Shown: piece by piece, positions 35,375 to 43,365 of the stretch
How positions within the stretch are numbered: position 1 is the stretch's first letter
Layout: every line of letters begins with the position of its first letter
From: JAIPEI01 sp041685835
GTDB taxonomy: Bacteria; Desulfobacterota; DSM-4660; Desulfatiglandales; HGW-15
Direction of reading: 5' to 3'
Assembly (NCBI GenBank): GCA_041685835.1
Contig: JAWLEX010000012.1
Location: forward strand, 1-43,365
Length of the DNA stretch: 43,365 nucleotides
Translations under genes and position numbers: made by a program
Notes under the pieces: generated by a model
Told to the model about the DNA's origin: nothing
Database searches by the model: none
Seen by the model: the letters and a program-made list of their open reading frames with translations, nothing else

Positions 35375-36124
35375 TTAGTGCCTGTAGCCCACAGGCATGA
35401 TGAGCAGCGGCTCGTGTGCGCGGGGTATTTTCATCAACTGAATCACCTCTTGATCATCGAAGGCGCCCACGATGCCTGCGCCGAGGCCCAGCGCCTCGGC
35501 CATGAGAAAGATGTTCTGCCCCACATGACCAGCCTCGATCATGGCATAGCGAACCCCTCTGTCACCGTATTTTCCGCAGATTCGTGCGTATTCCGCGGTG
35601 ATCACCAGATTGACCGGGGCTTTGGACATCCACATCTGTCCCAGAGAGGCCCGGGCCAGCGCATTCCGGGCATCGCTGTCTGCTAACCGCTTGAGAGAAT
35701 TATCCGCCGGCTGATAATGATAGAGCCCGGCGTTCAGCTCTGTTACCGACCGTTCCCCCGCCGCGACATAGACATCCATTGGATACAGGGCACCCGCCGA
35801 AGGCGCGGATCTCTTGAACCCCCTCTCCTCCGTAATGCCCTGGGCGGCCCAGAGCAGTCCTGAAAGTTGGTCGAGTGACAAGGGGTCCGGCCTGAATGAT
35901 CTTACGGTCCTTCGCTCTCTGAGAGCCTTTTCAAGAGAAGCCTTTTCGTCAAACTGCGGTCGCGGTAATCTCATTATTGCCTCCTCTCCGGTTCCGCCCA
36001 GGGCCCCGGCTCGACGGATCCTAAAGTGCAAAGAGATCCACAGCCCTATGGCCGCTCGACTGAGGGTACCCAACACTTCCCTTCTTGAACTGGGATTGCT
36101 GTATAAAGGGCCTTCATTTTTCAT
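35375..36124 (-). CDS. SagB-type nitroreductase family oxidoreductase with Tat-like signal
   Basis: This 249-residue FMN-dependent nitroreductase fold protein has the SagB-type N-terminal motif RRTVRSFRPDPLSLDQLSGLLWAAQGI and the flavin-binding PSAGALYPMDVYV (108-120). The segment VRYAMIEAGHVGQNIFLMAEALGLG is also of this subfamily. Ahead of the domain is SRREVLG (13-19) followed by a hydrophobic run, which resembles a twin-arginine export signal. It would act outside the cytoplasm. SagB proteins oxidise azolines in microcin synthesis, but no cyclodehydratase or precursor peptide is nearby, so the substrate is unknown. The start at 36124 overlaps the stop of a rhomboid fragment (ATGA); the frame's longer upstream extension is not conserved. 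Confidence 0.85.
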   Translation of the reverse strand: MKNEGPLYSNPSSRREVLGTLSRAAIGLWISLHFRIRRAGALGGTGEEAIMRLPRPQFDEKASLEKALRERRTVRSFRPDPLSLDQLSGLLWAAQGITEERGFKRSAPSAGALYPMDVYVAAGERSVTELNAGLYHYQPADNSLKRLADSDARNALARASLGQMWMSKAPVNLVITAEYARICGKYGDRGVRYAMIEAGHVGQNIFLMAEALGLGAGIVGAFDDQEVIQLMKIPRAHEPLLIMPVGYRH

Positions 36125-36288
36125 GACACAGCCCCCTTGCCGGAAAGCGCGCTCATGGGTGCGGGGTATTGCTTTTCCACCGCCTCCCTTCGCGCAGGAC
36201 GCTGAAACCCCAGGATATAGGACAGCACGAACCCTCCCGGGTATCCTCCCGCGTGTGACCAGTAGTTGATTCCAAACGAGGCAAGCCC
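36121..36288 (-). pseudogene. C-terminal fragment of a rhomboid-type intramembrane protease
   Basis: The minus-strand reading GLASFGINYWSHAGGYPGGF followed by a hydrophobic segment matches the catalytic-histidine helix of rhomboid proteases (xxNxWxHxGGxxxG). It is only 55 residues and begins right after an in-frame TAA (36289-36291); the Ser-containing helices and N-terminal part are absent. It overlaps the nitroreductase start by ATGA, an operon-like coupling that suggests the intact gene was once translated with it. The missing part is not found in neighbouring frames. Confidence 0.7.
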
Positions 36289-36338
36289 TTACTGCCGAAG
36301 GCTCCCGGTCACATTGAACACCGATTTTCGAGTAGCGT

Positions 36339-36872
36339 TTAACCGTCACATCGATATAAGAAAATGACGCCGAAGCTGTCTGAACTGGAGGTCCAACTCC
36401 GTTCCATTGAGCCAGGAAAAGCATCGAGGAAATCGCTGCCATGGGACGTCTTCGTTGATTTCTTCCTGCAGATAGGCGCTTTCGGATTCAAGCCGATGTT
36501 CATGTGCTCGTGCCCGTTTCTGGGCTGCGGGCGATACGTGCCGCACAGTCGATCCCACCAGGTGAGATTAAAGCCGAAGTTGCTGTTGGTCTCAAGGGGA
36601 AAAATCGAATGGTGCACCCGGTGCATGTCCGGTGTCACTACCAGAAGCCGCAGCACCCGGTCAACGCCCAGGGGGATAAAGAAGTTGCCGTGATTGAACA
36701 TGGCGGTGCCGTTGAGGAGAATTTCAAAAAGGATCGCCGCGAGCGGCGGTGCGCCCAGGATGAGGATGGCACCGGCGGGTGCGAGCAGCTCCCCCAGGGC
36801 AAGAACCAGAAAGATTCCCACAAAAAAGGCCGTTCGAAGGATCGCTTCGTGTTCCGTCACATATGCTGTCAT
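36339..36872 (-). pseudogene. Sterol desaturase / fatty acid hydroxylase family gene with internal deletion
   Basis: The start at 36872 (GGGAG upstream) and the first 33 residues, a transmembrane segment ending ALGELLAPAG, look like the normal N-terminus of this membrane di-iron family. They continue directly, in frame, into the C-terminal half, LGAPPLAAILFEIL then NGTAMFNHGN, VTPDMHRVHHS, NSNFGFNLTWWDRLCGTY. The central region, which should carry the first two histidine boxes, is missing, about 110 residues judged against family length. The 3' end also goes out of family after GHEHMNIGLN. It cannot be an active hydroxylase. Confidence 0.78.
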
Positions 36873-36886
36873 GGTATCCGCTCCCG

Positions 36887-37264
36887 TCACATCGTCCCCC
36901 TCTTTCGATAGGCCCGGACCAATGTCGTATCCATAATCACGAACAGGGCCACGGGCAAGAAGAGGAAGATGAGGGTCAGAATCGAGGCCAGTGAACGATT
37001 CGAAGAGCTGAGCAGGGGAACGACCGGCAAAAGGCACATAACCAGGGTCGTCAGGATTGTCAGCAGGGAAAACAGGAAGGACGAGCCGAGTGCGACCAGG
37101 ATCTGATCCTTGTGCTGAACCAGATAGGTCACGGCCCGGAGGCTGAACGCTTCGGGCCAGACATTCGAAAAACGCCAGCCCGGCGCGAGGCTGCTCAGGA
37201 CGAGCACGACGACCGGCATGACAAAGAGCAGAAACAGGAGCAACAGCAGGGAGAGGGGCTTCAT
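36887..37264 (-). pseudogene. ABC transporter permease (PotC/ThiP-like), internally deleted
   Basis: The 125-residue product has the N-terminal transmembrane segment, a periplasmic stretch and a second hydrophobic segment of a binding-protein-dependent permease, then a final hydrophobic helix and a basic tail. The conserved EAA cytoplasmic loop and central helices are absent; a complete permease is about 250-280 residues. Its start overlaps the stop of the partner permease (ATGA), as in intact two-permease operons, so it was a real pair. I read this as another internal deletion. Confidence 0.65.
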
Positions 37265-37679
37265 ACTTTGCGCTCGCTGCTTTCCAGTCTGCGGACGACC
37301 AAGGAATAGGCCATGATGAACAACGCCGCAAAACAGAACAAGATGACCAGGATGGCCATGGCCTCCGGCCTCCGGGCCAGGTCCCTTTTGAAATACAGGT
37401 TGTAGACACGGATGCTGAGCATGCCGGGACGGCTCTCGCTCAGGACAAAGGGAATGTCAAAGGCCCCGAAGCTGTATAGAAAGAGAATAATGAACGCGGT
37501 GTGCATGGCCGGTGCGACTCTGGGCAGAACGATGCGGAAAAAACTCTCGCCTTGGAGGCCCCGAGCATCTCGGCGGTTTGAATCTGCCTGGAATCAAAGT
37601 ACACAAGCAGGGCCATGACGAGCAACATGGCAAAGGGCGTGCCCTTGAAGGCATACGCCAGGATCATTCCCAGTCCGCA
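37261..37679 (-). pseudogene. ABC transporter permease (PotB-like), 5'-truncated and frameshifted
   Basis: The reading GMILAYAFKGTPFAMLL, then QTAEMLGASK (EAA loop) and, one frame on, FFRIVLPRVAPAMHTAFII and FGAFDIPFVLSES, is the C-terminal half of a polyamine/iron/thiamine-type permease. The two frames join at 37549-37553 (minus GCCTCCAAGGCGAGAG); one base appears to be missing there. The N-terminal half is gone: at about 37673 the sequence runs straight into the DUF547 gene remnant. The end overlaps the next permease start. Confidence 0.72.
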
Positions 37680-37987
37680 CGATGTCCAGCCCCTCGATGG
37701 TGATCCCCTTCTTGCCCCACGGCCCAAAGGAAAAAAGCCCGGGGGAGATATCGATGTCTTTGATGGATTCCACCGGGTAGTGATCCAGTACGATTTGCAC
37801 CGTGATGGCGTTGTAGAGGTTGATCCAGAAAGGCCGCCCACGGACGGTGGTCCACGGTCACCCTGGAGGCCGGGTCGTGCTTTGTCCAGACCTCCCAGAG
37901 CTCGCCTTTTGGGGCCGCAAGGAGCATGGAAGGAAGGCACAAACCGAGGAGTGCCAGTCCCGCGAGGCGCCCGATTTTGACTGTCAC
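37674..37987 (-). pseudogene. DUF547 secreted protein, internally deleted and 3'-truncated
   Basis: The GTG at 37987 starts a signal peptide (MTVKIGRLAGLALLGLCL) and the normal N-terminus ELWEVWTKHDPASRVTVDHRPW of a DUF547 protein. The frame then jumps to INLYNAITVQIVLDHYPVES and GPWGKKGITIEG in another register; this is the family's central motif (WINLYNAxTVxxVLDHYP). The join is at about 37825-37835 inside a short shared sequence TTCTGGA, and the expected 80-100 residues between are missing. The C-terminal half is absent; it fuses into the permease remnant. Function of DUF547 is unknown. Confidence 0.75.
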
Positions 37988-38078
37988 CCTCCGTGGACCC
38001 GGCTTTGCGCATTCGACACCTCAATCATAGGGCCCGGCCCTCCACTCCGCCTCGGGGATCGATGCGCTTGCGCAGAAG

Positions 38079-38672
38079 TTACACGCCGCAGGCCCGGCCC
38101 TTGAAGTTGAAAAAGAACTTCAGGGCCTTCTGCATGGTCTCCGAAAAGATCTTGGGTTCCAGGACCTTTCCCACCACCCGCTTGTTGATCTCGGCCAGGA
38201 TGGGATACGGGTGGATGGCCCCGGCCAGGGTGGTCAGCCTGGACCCGCTGTTCAGGGCCGCCACCCATTCCGAGAGGGTCTCCCCGCCCAGTCGGACAGC
38301 ATGGTCGTTTAGGAACACAGCCTGACCGAAGGCCACTCGGGCTCGCAGGTTGCAGAATCGCTCCACGGAATCGTGGGCCTGAATTCTTTGAATGACCCAC
38401 CGAATCCGCTCCGCGACGGGCTTGAAGTCCACCCTGGGGATCGTGACCGCGGGGAGTCCGAACGTCTCCAGATTCTTGAGCTGGTGATAGACCTGGGCGG
38501 TTCGGATCAGGGTCTTGCTGGGCACGCAACCGTAGTGGAGGCAATCGCCTCCCAGGGCGGGTTCTTTTTCGATCAAGAGGGTCCTGGCCCCCAGCTGGGC
38601 GCTGCCGGCTGTGACCATCAATCCGGCCGCTCCCCCTCCGATGACCCCGATGTCGTAGTCGTATATAGTCAT
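38079..38672 (-). pseudogene. Mercuric-reductase/lipoamide-dehydrogenase-like flavoprotein, NAD domain deleted
   Basis: The N-terminal FAD domain (GVIGGGAAGLMVTAGSAQLG, GGDCLHYGCVPSK with Cys44 and Cys49) runs normally to about residue 135. It then passes in frame from VRLGGETL to SEWVAALNSGSRLTTLAGAIH and the normal C-terminal end KFFFNFKGRACGV. About 250-280 residues, the NAD-binding and most of the dimer domain, are missing; intact relatives are about 470-510 residues. The start at 38672 has GGAG 7 nt upstream. Such flavoproteins are often next to DUF547 proteins, as here, so the neighbourhood was a real operon. The remaining product would not be functional. Confidence 0.78.
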
Positions 38673-38945
38673 AATTGGCTCCATGAATTTACCGACCCGG
38701 CCAGCTGTTCGGGTCCACCGCCCTCCCGTGGCCCACATTTTCCGAACTACTGGATTGACCCCATGGAACGGGCGGGAGCGAGGTGCACAATGGACTCGAT
38801 TCGGTGTCGTGACCTTGAATGGATACATCATTTTCGATATCTGGTGTCATGCTCCTGAAACCAATTCTCCCGCTGAAACGCTGAGAAAATGGCTCATGGC
38901 TTCGAGTCGATGGTAAACGTGATTTATTTTTCTTTCTTCAGGTGG

Positions 38946-38951
38946 TATAAT
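38946..38951 (+). promoter_or_regulatory. Putative extended -10 promoter of the cyclase gene
   Basis: TGGTATAAT (TATAAT at 38946-38951) lies in an AT-rich stretch about 140 nt upstream of the cyclase ATG at 39093; no good -35 is seen. The surrounding gene-free interval 38673-39092 holds nothing else I can support. Confidence 0.4.
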
Positions 38952-39092
38952 CACACTGGATCTGGAAGTTGGTTCGTCTGTGTACAGGAGAACGTTTTTT
39001 CCGGTATGAGGCAATACATTAAGATATGAATGAATATAAAATGATATCATTGGATCAATTATTGCCTTAATTTATGATTCTTTTCAAGCATT

Positions 39093-42000
39093 ATGAATCA
39101 AAAAAAGAGCCAGATCATGAAATGTTCAAGCTGTGGTTCTGATAATAGAGATGAGGCAAAATTTTGTGAAGAATGTGGCATCATGCTCGGAATTGAATGT
39201 CCGGATTGTCACGCCAAAATTCCTCTTGGGAAAAAATTCTGTGGAGAATGCGGCTGCAGATTATCCATTCTGCAATTCTCAAATTCCGTTGAAGATGACC
39301 CCCTCAATAATGGCTCTCCGGAGAGAGGAGTCTCTTTGTCGCAAACCTCTGAAGGGGAAAGGAAATATGTCACCGTTTTATTTTCGGATCTTTGTGGATA
39401 CACCTCGATGACAGAAAAGCTCGATCCGGAAGAAGTGAAAGAGATTATGAGTCGTATATTCGGGGAGACAGCTCAAATCATAACGAAGTACGAAGGTTTT
39501 ATCGACAAATTTATTGGTGACTCTGTCATGGCAATCTTTGGAATTCCCAAGGCGCACGAAGATGATCCGGTTCGCGCAATTAAGGCGGCCATTGAAATCC
39601 ATGAACTCGCTGAAAGAATGAGCCCTCAGTTTGAGGATCGAATCGGGCAATCCTTATCCATGCACTCTGGCATCAACACCGGGCTCGTCGTTACGAGTGA
39701 GGTGGATATCACGAAGGGAAGTTATGGAACAACCGGTGATGCCATTAATGTAGCCTCCAGGCTCCAATCCATGGCTCAGAAAGGTGAAATCCTAGTAGGT
39801 GCCGACACATATCGTCAAGTAGAGGGATATTTTACGTTCGAAGACACTGGTCCGACAGCCGTACGTGGAAAGGCTGAAGCTGTTGAAGTTTATAAATTAA
39901 TCAAAGCGAAAGAAAGCCCTGCTACCGTTCATAGGTTATCCGGAATCAGAGCAAGCCTTGTGGGGAGAAAAGTAGAAATTTCCCATTTGATGGAGGCTTT
40001 AGATGAACTAAAACCGGGTAGAGGAAGGATATTTTCTATAATTGGGGATGCAGGCACCGGAAAGAGTCGACTTATTGAAGAGATGAAATACCAATTAAAT
40101 TTGAATAAAATTCAATGGATACAAGGTAATGCCTATGCTTATACCCAGAATATACCCTATTTTCCTTTAATAAATTTATTGAGTCAAATTTTCCACATTG
40201 AAGAGACCGATCGCCCTCCGACACTGCAGGAGAAAATTGAATCCACATTGCGTGGTTTGATAGAGACAAAAGAGAATTTCATTCCTTATATTGGTAACCT
40301 GTTTTCCTTAAGGTATCCGGAATCCGAAAATATCAGCCCAGAGTTTTGGAAATCAAAGTTAAAAGAGGGCGTTATACAAATACTTTCGGCTCTTGCATAC
40401 AAGGCTCCGACCGTGTTCTGTCTGGAAGATCTTCACTGGGCAGACCCTTCTTCCTTGGAACTCCTGCGAAACGCGTGCATGGAAATTCGTCAGCCCGCTA
40501 TCGTTCTATGTATGTATAGGCCAACTTTTTCGCTCTTTACGAGCCACCAGTCGTTGAGTTTAGGTAAAATCTATCAGGAAATCCGGCTTCAGAATCTTTC
40601 GCTTTCCGACTCCCAGGAAATGCTGGAGTCACTGCTACAGACCCCCCGAATCCCGTCTGAACTTAAAAAATTTGTCCAGAGCAAGGCTGAAGGAAATCCC
40701 TTTTATCTAGAAGAACTCGTCAATTCTCTCATTGAGTCACGATGTCTTGTAAGAGAGAATAATACATGGAAAATAACAAGATCGATCATTGAATTGGATA
40801 TATCCTCCTCGATTCACGGAATCATCTCTGGAAGGCTGGATCGCCTGGAAAAGGAGACAAAGCAAGTCCTTCAGGAAGCTTCGGTCGTCGGGAGGGTTTT
40901 TCTTTATAAAATCCTCGAAAAGATCACAGAGCATGAGAAGAATATAGACTCCTTTCTCAGGGGCCTCGAACAACTCGACCTGATTCGAACGCGTTCCCTT
41001 CATCCCGATATCGAATACGTTTTCAAACATGCCTTGACGCATGAGGTTGTTTATAGCGGGTTATTGAAAAAGGACCGCCAGAAACTTCACGAACGGATTG
41101 GCCTCGTGATGGAGGTACTTTTCAAGGAAAGGGTCGAAGACTTCTACGATACCCTCGCTTATCATTTCAAAAGGAGCCAGGCAGTCGATAAAGCTGTTTA
41201 TTATTTAATAAAATCGGCTGAAAAAAGTTTGAAAAGATACGCTGTTGAAGAGTCCCACCAGTATTTCAAAGAGGCATTCGATGTACTGTCTAATACGCTT
41301 GAGAAGTCAAACCAAGAAAAAAAGCAGTTCGTTGATATTCTACTCAGCTGGGCTTTTGTTTTCAATCATCGTGGTGAATACAATGGATTGGTGGAACTGT
41401 TTAGTGCCCACAAGCCCATGGCAGAATCATTAGGAAACAGCGAACAACTTGGCATGTTTTACGCCTGGCTTGGATGGGGAACCAGCTGCGCTGGGAAACT
41501 GAAAGACGCCGATCGGTATTTGGCAAAGGCACTGCGGATCGGTGAAGAGGCGAATTGCCAAAAAGTTATTGGCTATGCTTGCGCATGGCTTACATGGAAC
41601 TGCTCCGCTCGGGGTCTCTTAGACGACGCCATTGATTTTGGGAAAAGAGCTCACGATATATCCAATGAAATGAAGTCGGACTCGGATAAAGATCTTTTTC
41701 GCTTTTCTCTTACGGGTATGGGATTGGCCTACTGGTTCAGAGGGGAGGTCAAGCGAGCGATTGAGATTGGGGAGACCCTTTTGGACCATGGCCAAAAAGA
41801 ATCCGACCTTCGATGCATGACCACAGGGTATTGGACAATAGGCTCTGGCCACTTTGCCGCTGGAAATTTCGCATCAGCCATCGATTACCACTCCAAAGCC
41901 GTACAAATAGCGCCGGATCCCGTGTTTAGCTGCGGTGCTAAACTTCTGCTTGGGATTACCTACATTGCTAATCGGCAACTGGAGGAAGCCGAGCGTCTTT

Positions 42001-42518
42001 TTGAAGAGGTTGAGCAATTCAGTCAAACATACGGCATAGAGTTTGTGGGAACGGTTGGCCGACTCTTTCAAGGCATCATTTATATTACCCGAGGCAAACT
42101 GCAGCAGGGTGTAGCAATGGTGGAGAATTTACTTCAATTATGGATCATAAATGGAAGCAAATATCGTTATGCGACAGGAGAACAATTTCTTGGAAAAATA
42201 TATTTGAATATGCTTCAAAGATCAGAAGCTAAAAATATATCATTTTTAGTAAAAAACGTCGCTTTTTTGATTAAAAATGCCCCATTTGCAGAGCGGAAGG
42301 CTGAGCTTCATTACAACAAAGCCATCGATACTGCAAAAGAGATTGGCGCAAAAAGCATTTTGGGCCAGGTTAAAATGGATTTGGGAATTCTTCATATGTC
42401 CAAGAAAAGGACTCAGAAGGCGAAAGAGTGCATCGTTGAAGCTATGGAAGTTTTTGAAGTTTGTGAAGCTGAAGGTTTTTTAAATCAAGCAAAAGAGCTT
42501 TTAACTCATTTAGGTTGA
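39093..42518 (+). CDS. Zinc-ribbon / adenylate cyclase / NTPase / TPR signalling protein
   Basis: This 1141-residue protein has four parts. A double zinc ribbon is at 11-53 (Cys 11, 14, 25, 28 and 36, 39, 50, 53). A class III nucleotide cyclase domain is at about 92-270, with metal-binding Asp99 and Asp143 (FSDLCGYT, GDSVMAIFG) and GDAINVASRL. An AAA_16-type ATPase is at about 285-560, with Walker A GDAGTGKS at 318-325 and Walker B near CLEDLHWADP. The C-terminal half (about 690-1141) is alpha-helical TPR-like repeats. The composition is that of LuxR/cyclase-linked signalling ATPases; output is probably cAMP, gated by the ATPase/TPR part, but the ligand is unknown. The gene is much more AT-rich than the 5-37 kb region, suggesting acquisition. 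A start at 39117 (MKCSSCG) is also possible. Confidence 0.88.
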   Translation: MNQKKSQIMKCSSCGSDNRDEAKFCEECGIMLGIECPDCHAKIPLGKKFCGECGCRLSILQFSNSVEDDPLNNGSPERGVSLSQTSEGERKYVTVLFSDLCGYTSMTEKLDPEEVKEIMSRIFGETAQIITKYEGFIDKFIGDSVMAIFGIPKAHEDDPVRAIKAAIEIHELAERMSPQFEDRIGQSLSMHSGINTGLVVTSEVDITKGSYGTTGDAINVASRLQSMAQKGEILVGADTYRQVEGYFTFEDTGPTAVRGKAEAVEVYKLIKAKESPATVHRLSGIRASLVGRKVEISHLMEALDELKPGRGRIFSIIGDAGTGKSRLIEEMKYQLNLNKIQWIQGNAYAYTQNIPYFPLINLLSQIFHIEETDRPPTLQEKIESTLRGLIETKENFIPYIGNLFSLRYPESENISPEFWKSKLKEGVIQILSALAYKAPTVFCLEDLHWADPSSLELLRNACMEIRQPAIVLCMYRPTFSLFTSHQSLSLGKIYQEIRLQNLSLSDSQEMLESLLQTPRIPSELKKFVQSKAEGNPFYLEELVNSLIESRCLVRENNTWKITRSIIELDISSSIHGIISGRLDRLEKETKQVLQEASVVGRVFLYKILEKITEHEKNIDSFLRGLEQLDLIRTRSLHPDIEYVFKHALTHEVVYSGLLKKDRQKLHERIGLVMEVLFKERVEDFYDTLAYHFKRSQAVDKAVYYLIKSAEKSLKRYAVEESHQYFKEAFDVLSNTLEKSNQEKKQFVDILLSWAFVFNHRGEYNGLVELFSAHKPMAESLGNSEQLGMFYAWLGWGTSCAGKLKDADRYLAKALRIGEEANCQKVIGYACAWLTWNCSARGLLDDAIDFGKRAHDISNEMKSDSDKDLFRFSLTGMGLAYWFRGEVKRAIEIGETLLDHGQKESDLRCMTTGYWTIGSGHFAAGNFASAIDYHSKAVQIAPDPVFSCGAKLLLGITYIANRQLEEAERLFEEVEQFSQTYGIEFVGTVGRLFQGIIYITRGKLQQGVAMVENLLQLWIINGSKYRYATGEQFLGKIYLNMLQRSEAKNISFLVKNVAFLIKNAPFAERKAELHYNKAIDTAKEIGAKSILGQVKMDLGILHMSKKRTQKAKECIVEAMEVFEVCEAEGFLNQAKELLTHLG

Positions 42519-43064
42519 TTATTTATTCATATTATAATTATTGATCAATATAAGAAATTCAGATAATAACTCATCCACGTCATCATAAATCTTTGGGTTT
42601 TTGCTGGGACGCTGTCGCCGTTGACTTTTTAAAAAATGGACTTTAGTTTACTTTGTTTAAATATAGCCCATCGGGATTAGGATGTATTCGGCGATTGCCT
42701 CATGGGCTGCCGGTGAAATGTAGGCATGGCTTTCATGGCGGCCCATGCCAGGGCGTGCTTTCCTTTTTTAAACTCTGTCTTAAAATCGGCCCATTTTCCC
42801 ACAGCACTCACCCTAGGCGTGTCACCCTGGGTGTCCTGATGATCGGGTCCATGCTGCTCGGCGTAAGCCTCTCGGGAGATCTTCTGACGATCAAAGGCGA
42901 GAAGAAAAAGGAAAAGGCCAAAAAGAAGGCCATAGAGATCAAGGTCAAATCATGCCGTTCAAGGCCCTCCCCGGGCATTGATTGAGCTGTTTCATTGGAC
43001 CAGGAAATCCGAATGACGCAACGGGCCAGGGATCTTTCCCGTTCATCGAAAGGGGCGGAAAAAC
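42519..43064. other. Gene-free interval with membrane-protein-like fragment
   Basis: About 545 bp without a convincing gene. The first 130 bp are AT-rich and the rest GC-rich. A plus-strand frame (ending 42985) encodes a hydrophobic stretch LGVLMIGSMLLGVSLSGDLL followed by a lysine-rich tail; it has no clear start or ribosome-binding site and may be the end of a broken membrane-protein gene. A 7-bp hairpin (GGCATGG/CCATGCC) lies near 42721-42750. Confidence 0.4.
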
Positions 43065-43286
43065 ATGGCAAATGAACCGGAGAAGTATGTGTGTGCCCAC
43101 TGCGGCTATACTCAAGGAGGGACATCATGGATGTGCACGAATTCCTGCAGCGCCTTCACGATCAGATATTCGTCAGCGGGGCGTCGGGAAATGCCACCGG
43201 CAGAAACATCCATCAGAAGTCCCTGGAAGAAGCCGTCAGGATGTGCCATGCCGTTTACGCCATTACAGTGGAGGGAAAGAGTGTGA
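43065..43286 (+). CDS. Short zinc-ribbon-like ORF, probably truncated
   Basis: The start reads MANEPEKYVCAHCGYTQ, a CxxC ribbon half-site, behind a purine-rich AAAGGGGCGG. A second pair of Cys follows (MCTNSC). After about residue 30 the reading overlaps a better-supported gene in another frame, so only the first part may be real. I cannot name it. Confidence 0.3.
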   Translation: MANEPEKYVCAHCGYTQGGTSWMCTNSCSAFTIRYSSAGRREMPPAETSIRSPWKKPSGCAMPFTPLQWRERV

Positions 43287-43315
43287 AAGAAGCGATGCAG
43301 ATTATGAACGTATGA
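43127..43315 (+). CDS. Small unidentified protein (62 residues)
   Basis: An ATG at 43127 follows a near-perfect AAGGAGG by 6 nt and opens a 62-codon frame ending in TGA at 43315. The product is MDVHEFLQRLHDQIF, a short polar stretch, then a predicted helix (SLEEAVRMCHAVYAITVEGKS) and VKEAMQIMNV. The helical, His/Met-containing sequence looks like a small stable domain, but I do not recognise it. It overlaps the upstream ribbon ORF in another frame. Confidence 0.5.
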   Translation: MDVHEFLQRLHDQIFVSGASGNATGRNIHQKSLEEAVRMCHAVYAITVEGKSVKEAMQIMNV

Positions 43316-43365
43316 AGATATCGGCCTGACGCCTTGCTGGCCCATTTGCAGGACCGGAGAGCGAA

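Noticed and set aside
35109..38672. tRNA-Ser as an attachment site for an island covering the broken genes
   Set aside because: No integrase and no direct repeat of the tRNA 3' end were seen in the window.
1..43365. CRISPR arrays, transposases, phage or defence genes
   Set aside because: No regularly spaced repeats or matching protein motifs were found; the two repeat families are non-coding and have only two copies each here.

Overview
The window is a 43.4 kb stretch of a draft bacterial chromosome; a run of 100 Ns at 3751-3850 marks an unresolved scaffold join. Most of it is GC-rich housekeeping DNA of a Gram-negative anaerobe. LptD implies an LPS outer membrane. A tetraheme c-type lipoprotein, a selenocysteine-containing SelD, a phosphofructokinase with pyrophosphate-type active-site residues and a GlcD-type hydroxyacid dehydrogenase all fit a Desulfobacterota-like (deltaproteobacterial sulfate-reducing or syntrophic) organism. 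That assignment is inferred from gene content; no rRNA is present.

Layout: (1) 1-2.6 kb: HtpX protease, a 5'-end fragment of an unknown gene, and selD read through an in-frame UGA. (2) 2.7-4.9 kb: two AT-rich alpha/beta hydrolases either side of the N gap, probably acquired. (3) 5.4-12.2 kb: a minus-strand branched-chain amino acid operon, promoter - leader peptide - attenuator - cimA - leuA - leuC - leuD - leuB. It converts pyruvate by citramalate towards isoleucine and 2-oxoisovalerate by isopropylmalate to leucine. (4) 12.4-15.5 kb: hisS-aspS. (5) 16.0-20.9 kb: a tetraheme lipoprotein cytochrome, a 5'-truncated YyaL/SPATA20-family gene, cardiolipin synthase, a Crp/Fnr regulator and a histidine phosphatase. 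(6) 21.1-28.3 kb, plus strand: a small Cys protein and Yip1-domain membrane protein pair, then UvrD/PcrA helicase, FolC and LptD. (7) 28.5-35.2 kb: UppP, phosphofructokinase, GlcD, the dnaX-ybaB-recR replication/repair group read into glcD, and tRNA-Ser(GGA). (8) 35.4-38.7 kb: a Tat-type SagB-like nitroreductase followed upstream by a run of broken genes (rhomboid, sterol desaturase family, two ABC permeases, DUF547, disulfide-oxidoreductase-type flavoprotein), most missing their middles. (9) 39.1-42.5 kb: an AT-rich 1141-residue zinc-ribbon/adenylate cyclase/NTPase/TPR signalling protein. (10) The last 0.8 kb holds fragments and a small unidentified gene.

The most notable features are the leucine/isoleucine-rich leader peptide with a textbook four-strand attenuator (11949-12127), which is too short for ordinary ORF calling; the UGA-encoded selenocysteine in selD, which automated calling would truncate; the compact cluster of internally deleted genes at 36.1-38.7 kb, which is either a strikingly decayed operon or an assembly artefact; and two dispersed non-coding repeat families, each present twice. 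I did not find CRISPR arrays, transposases, phage genes or a defence system.
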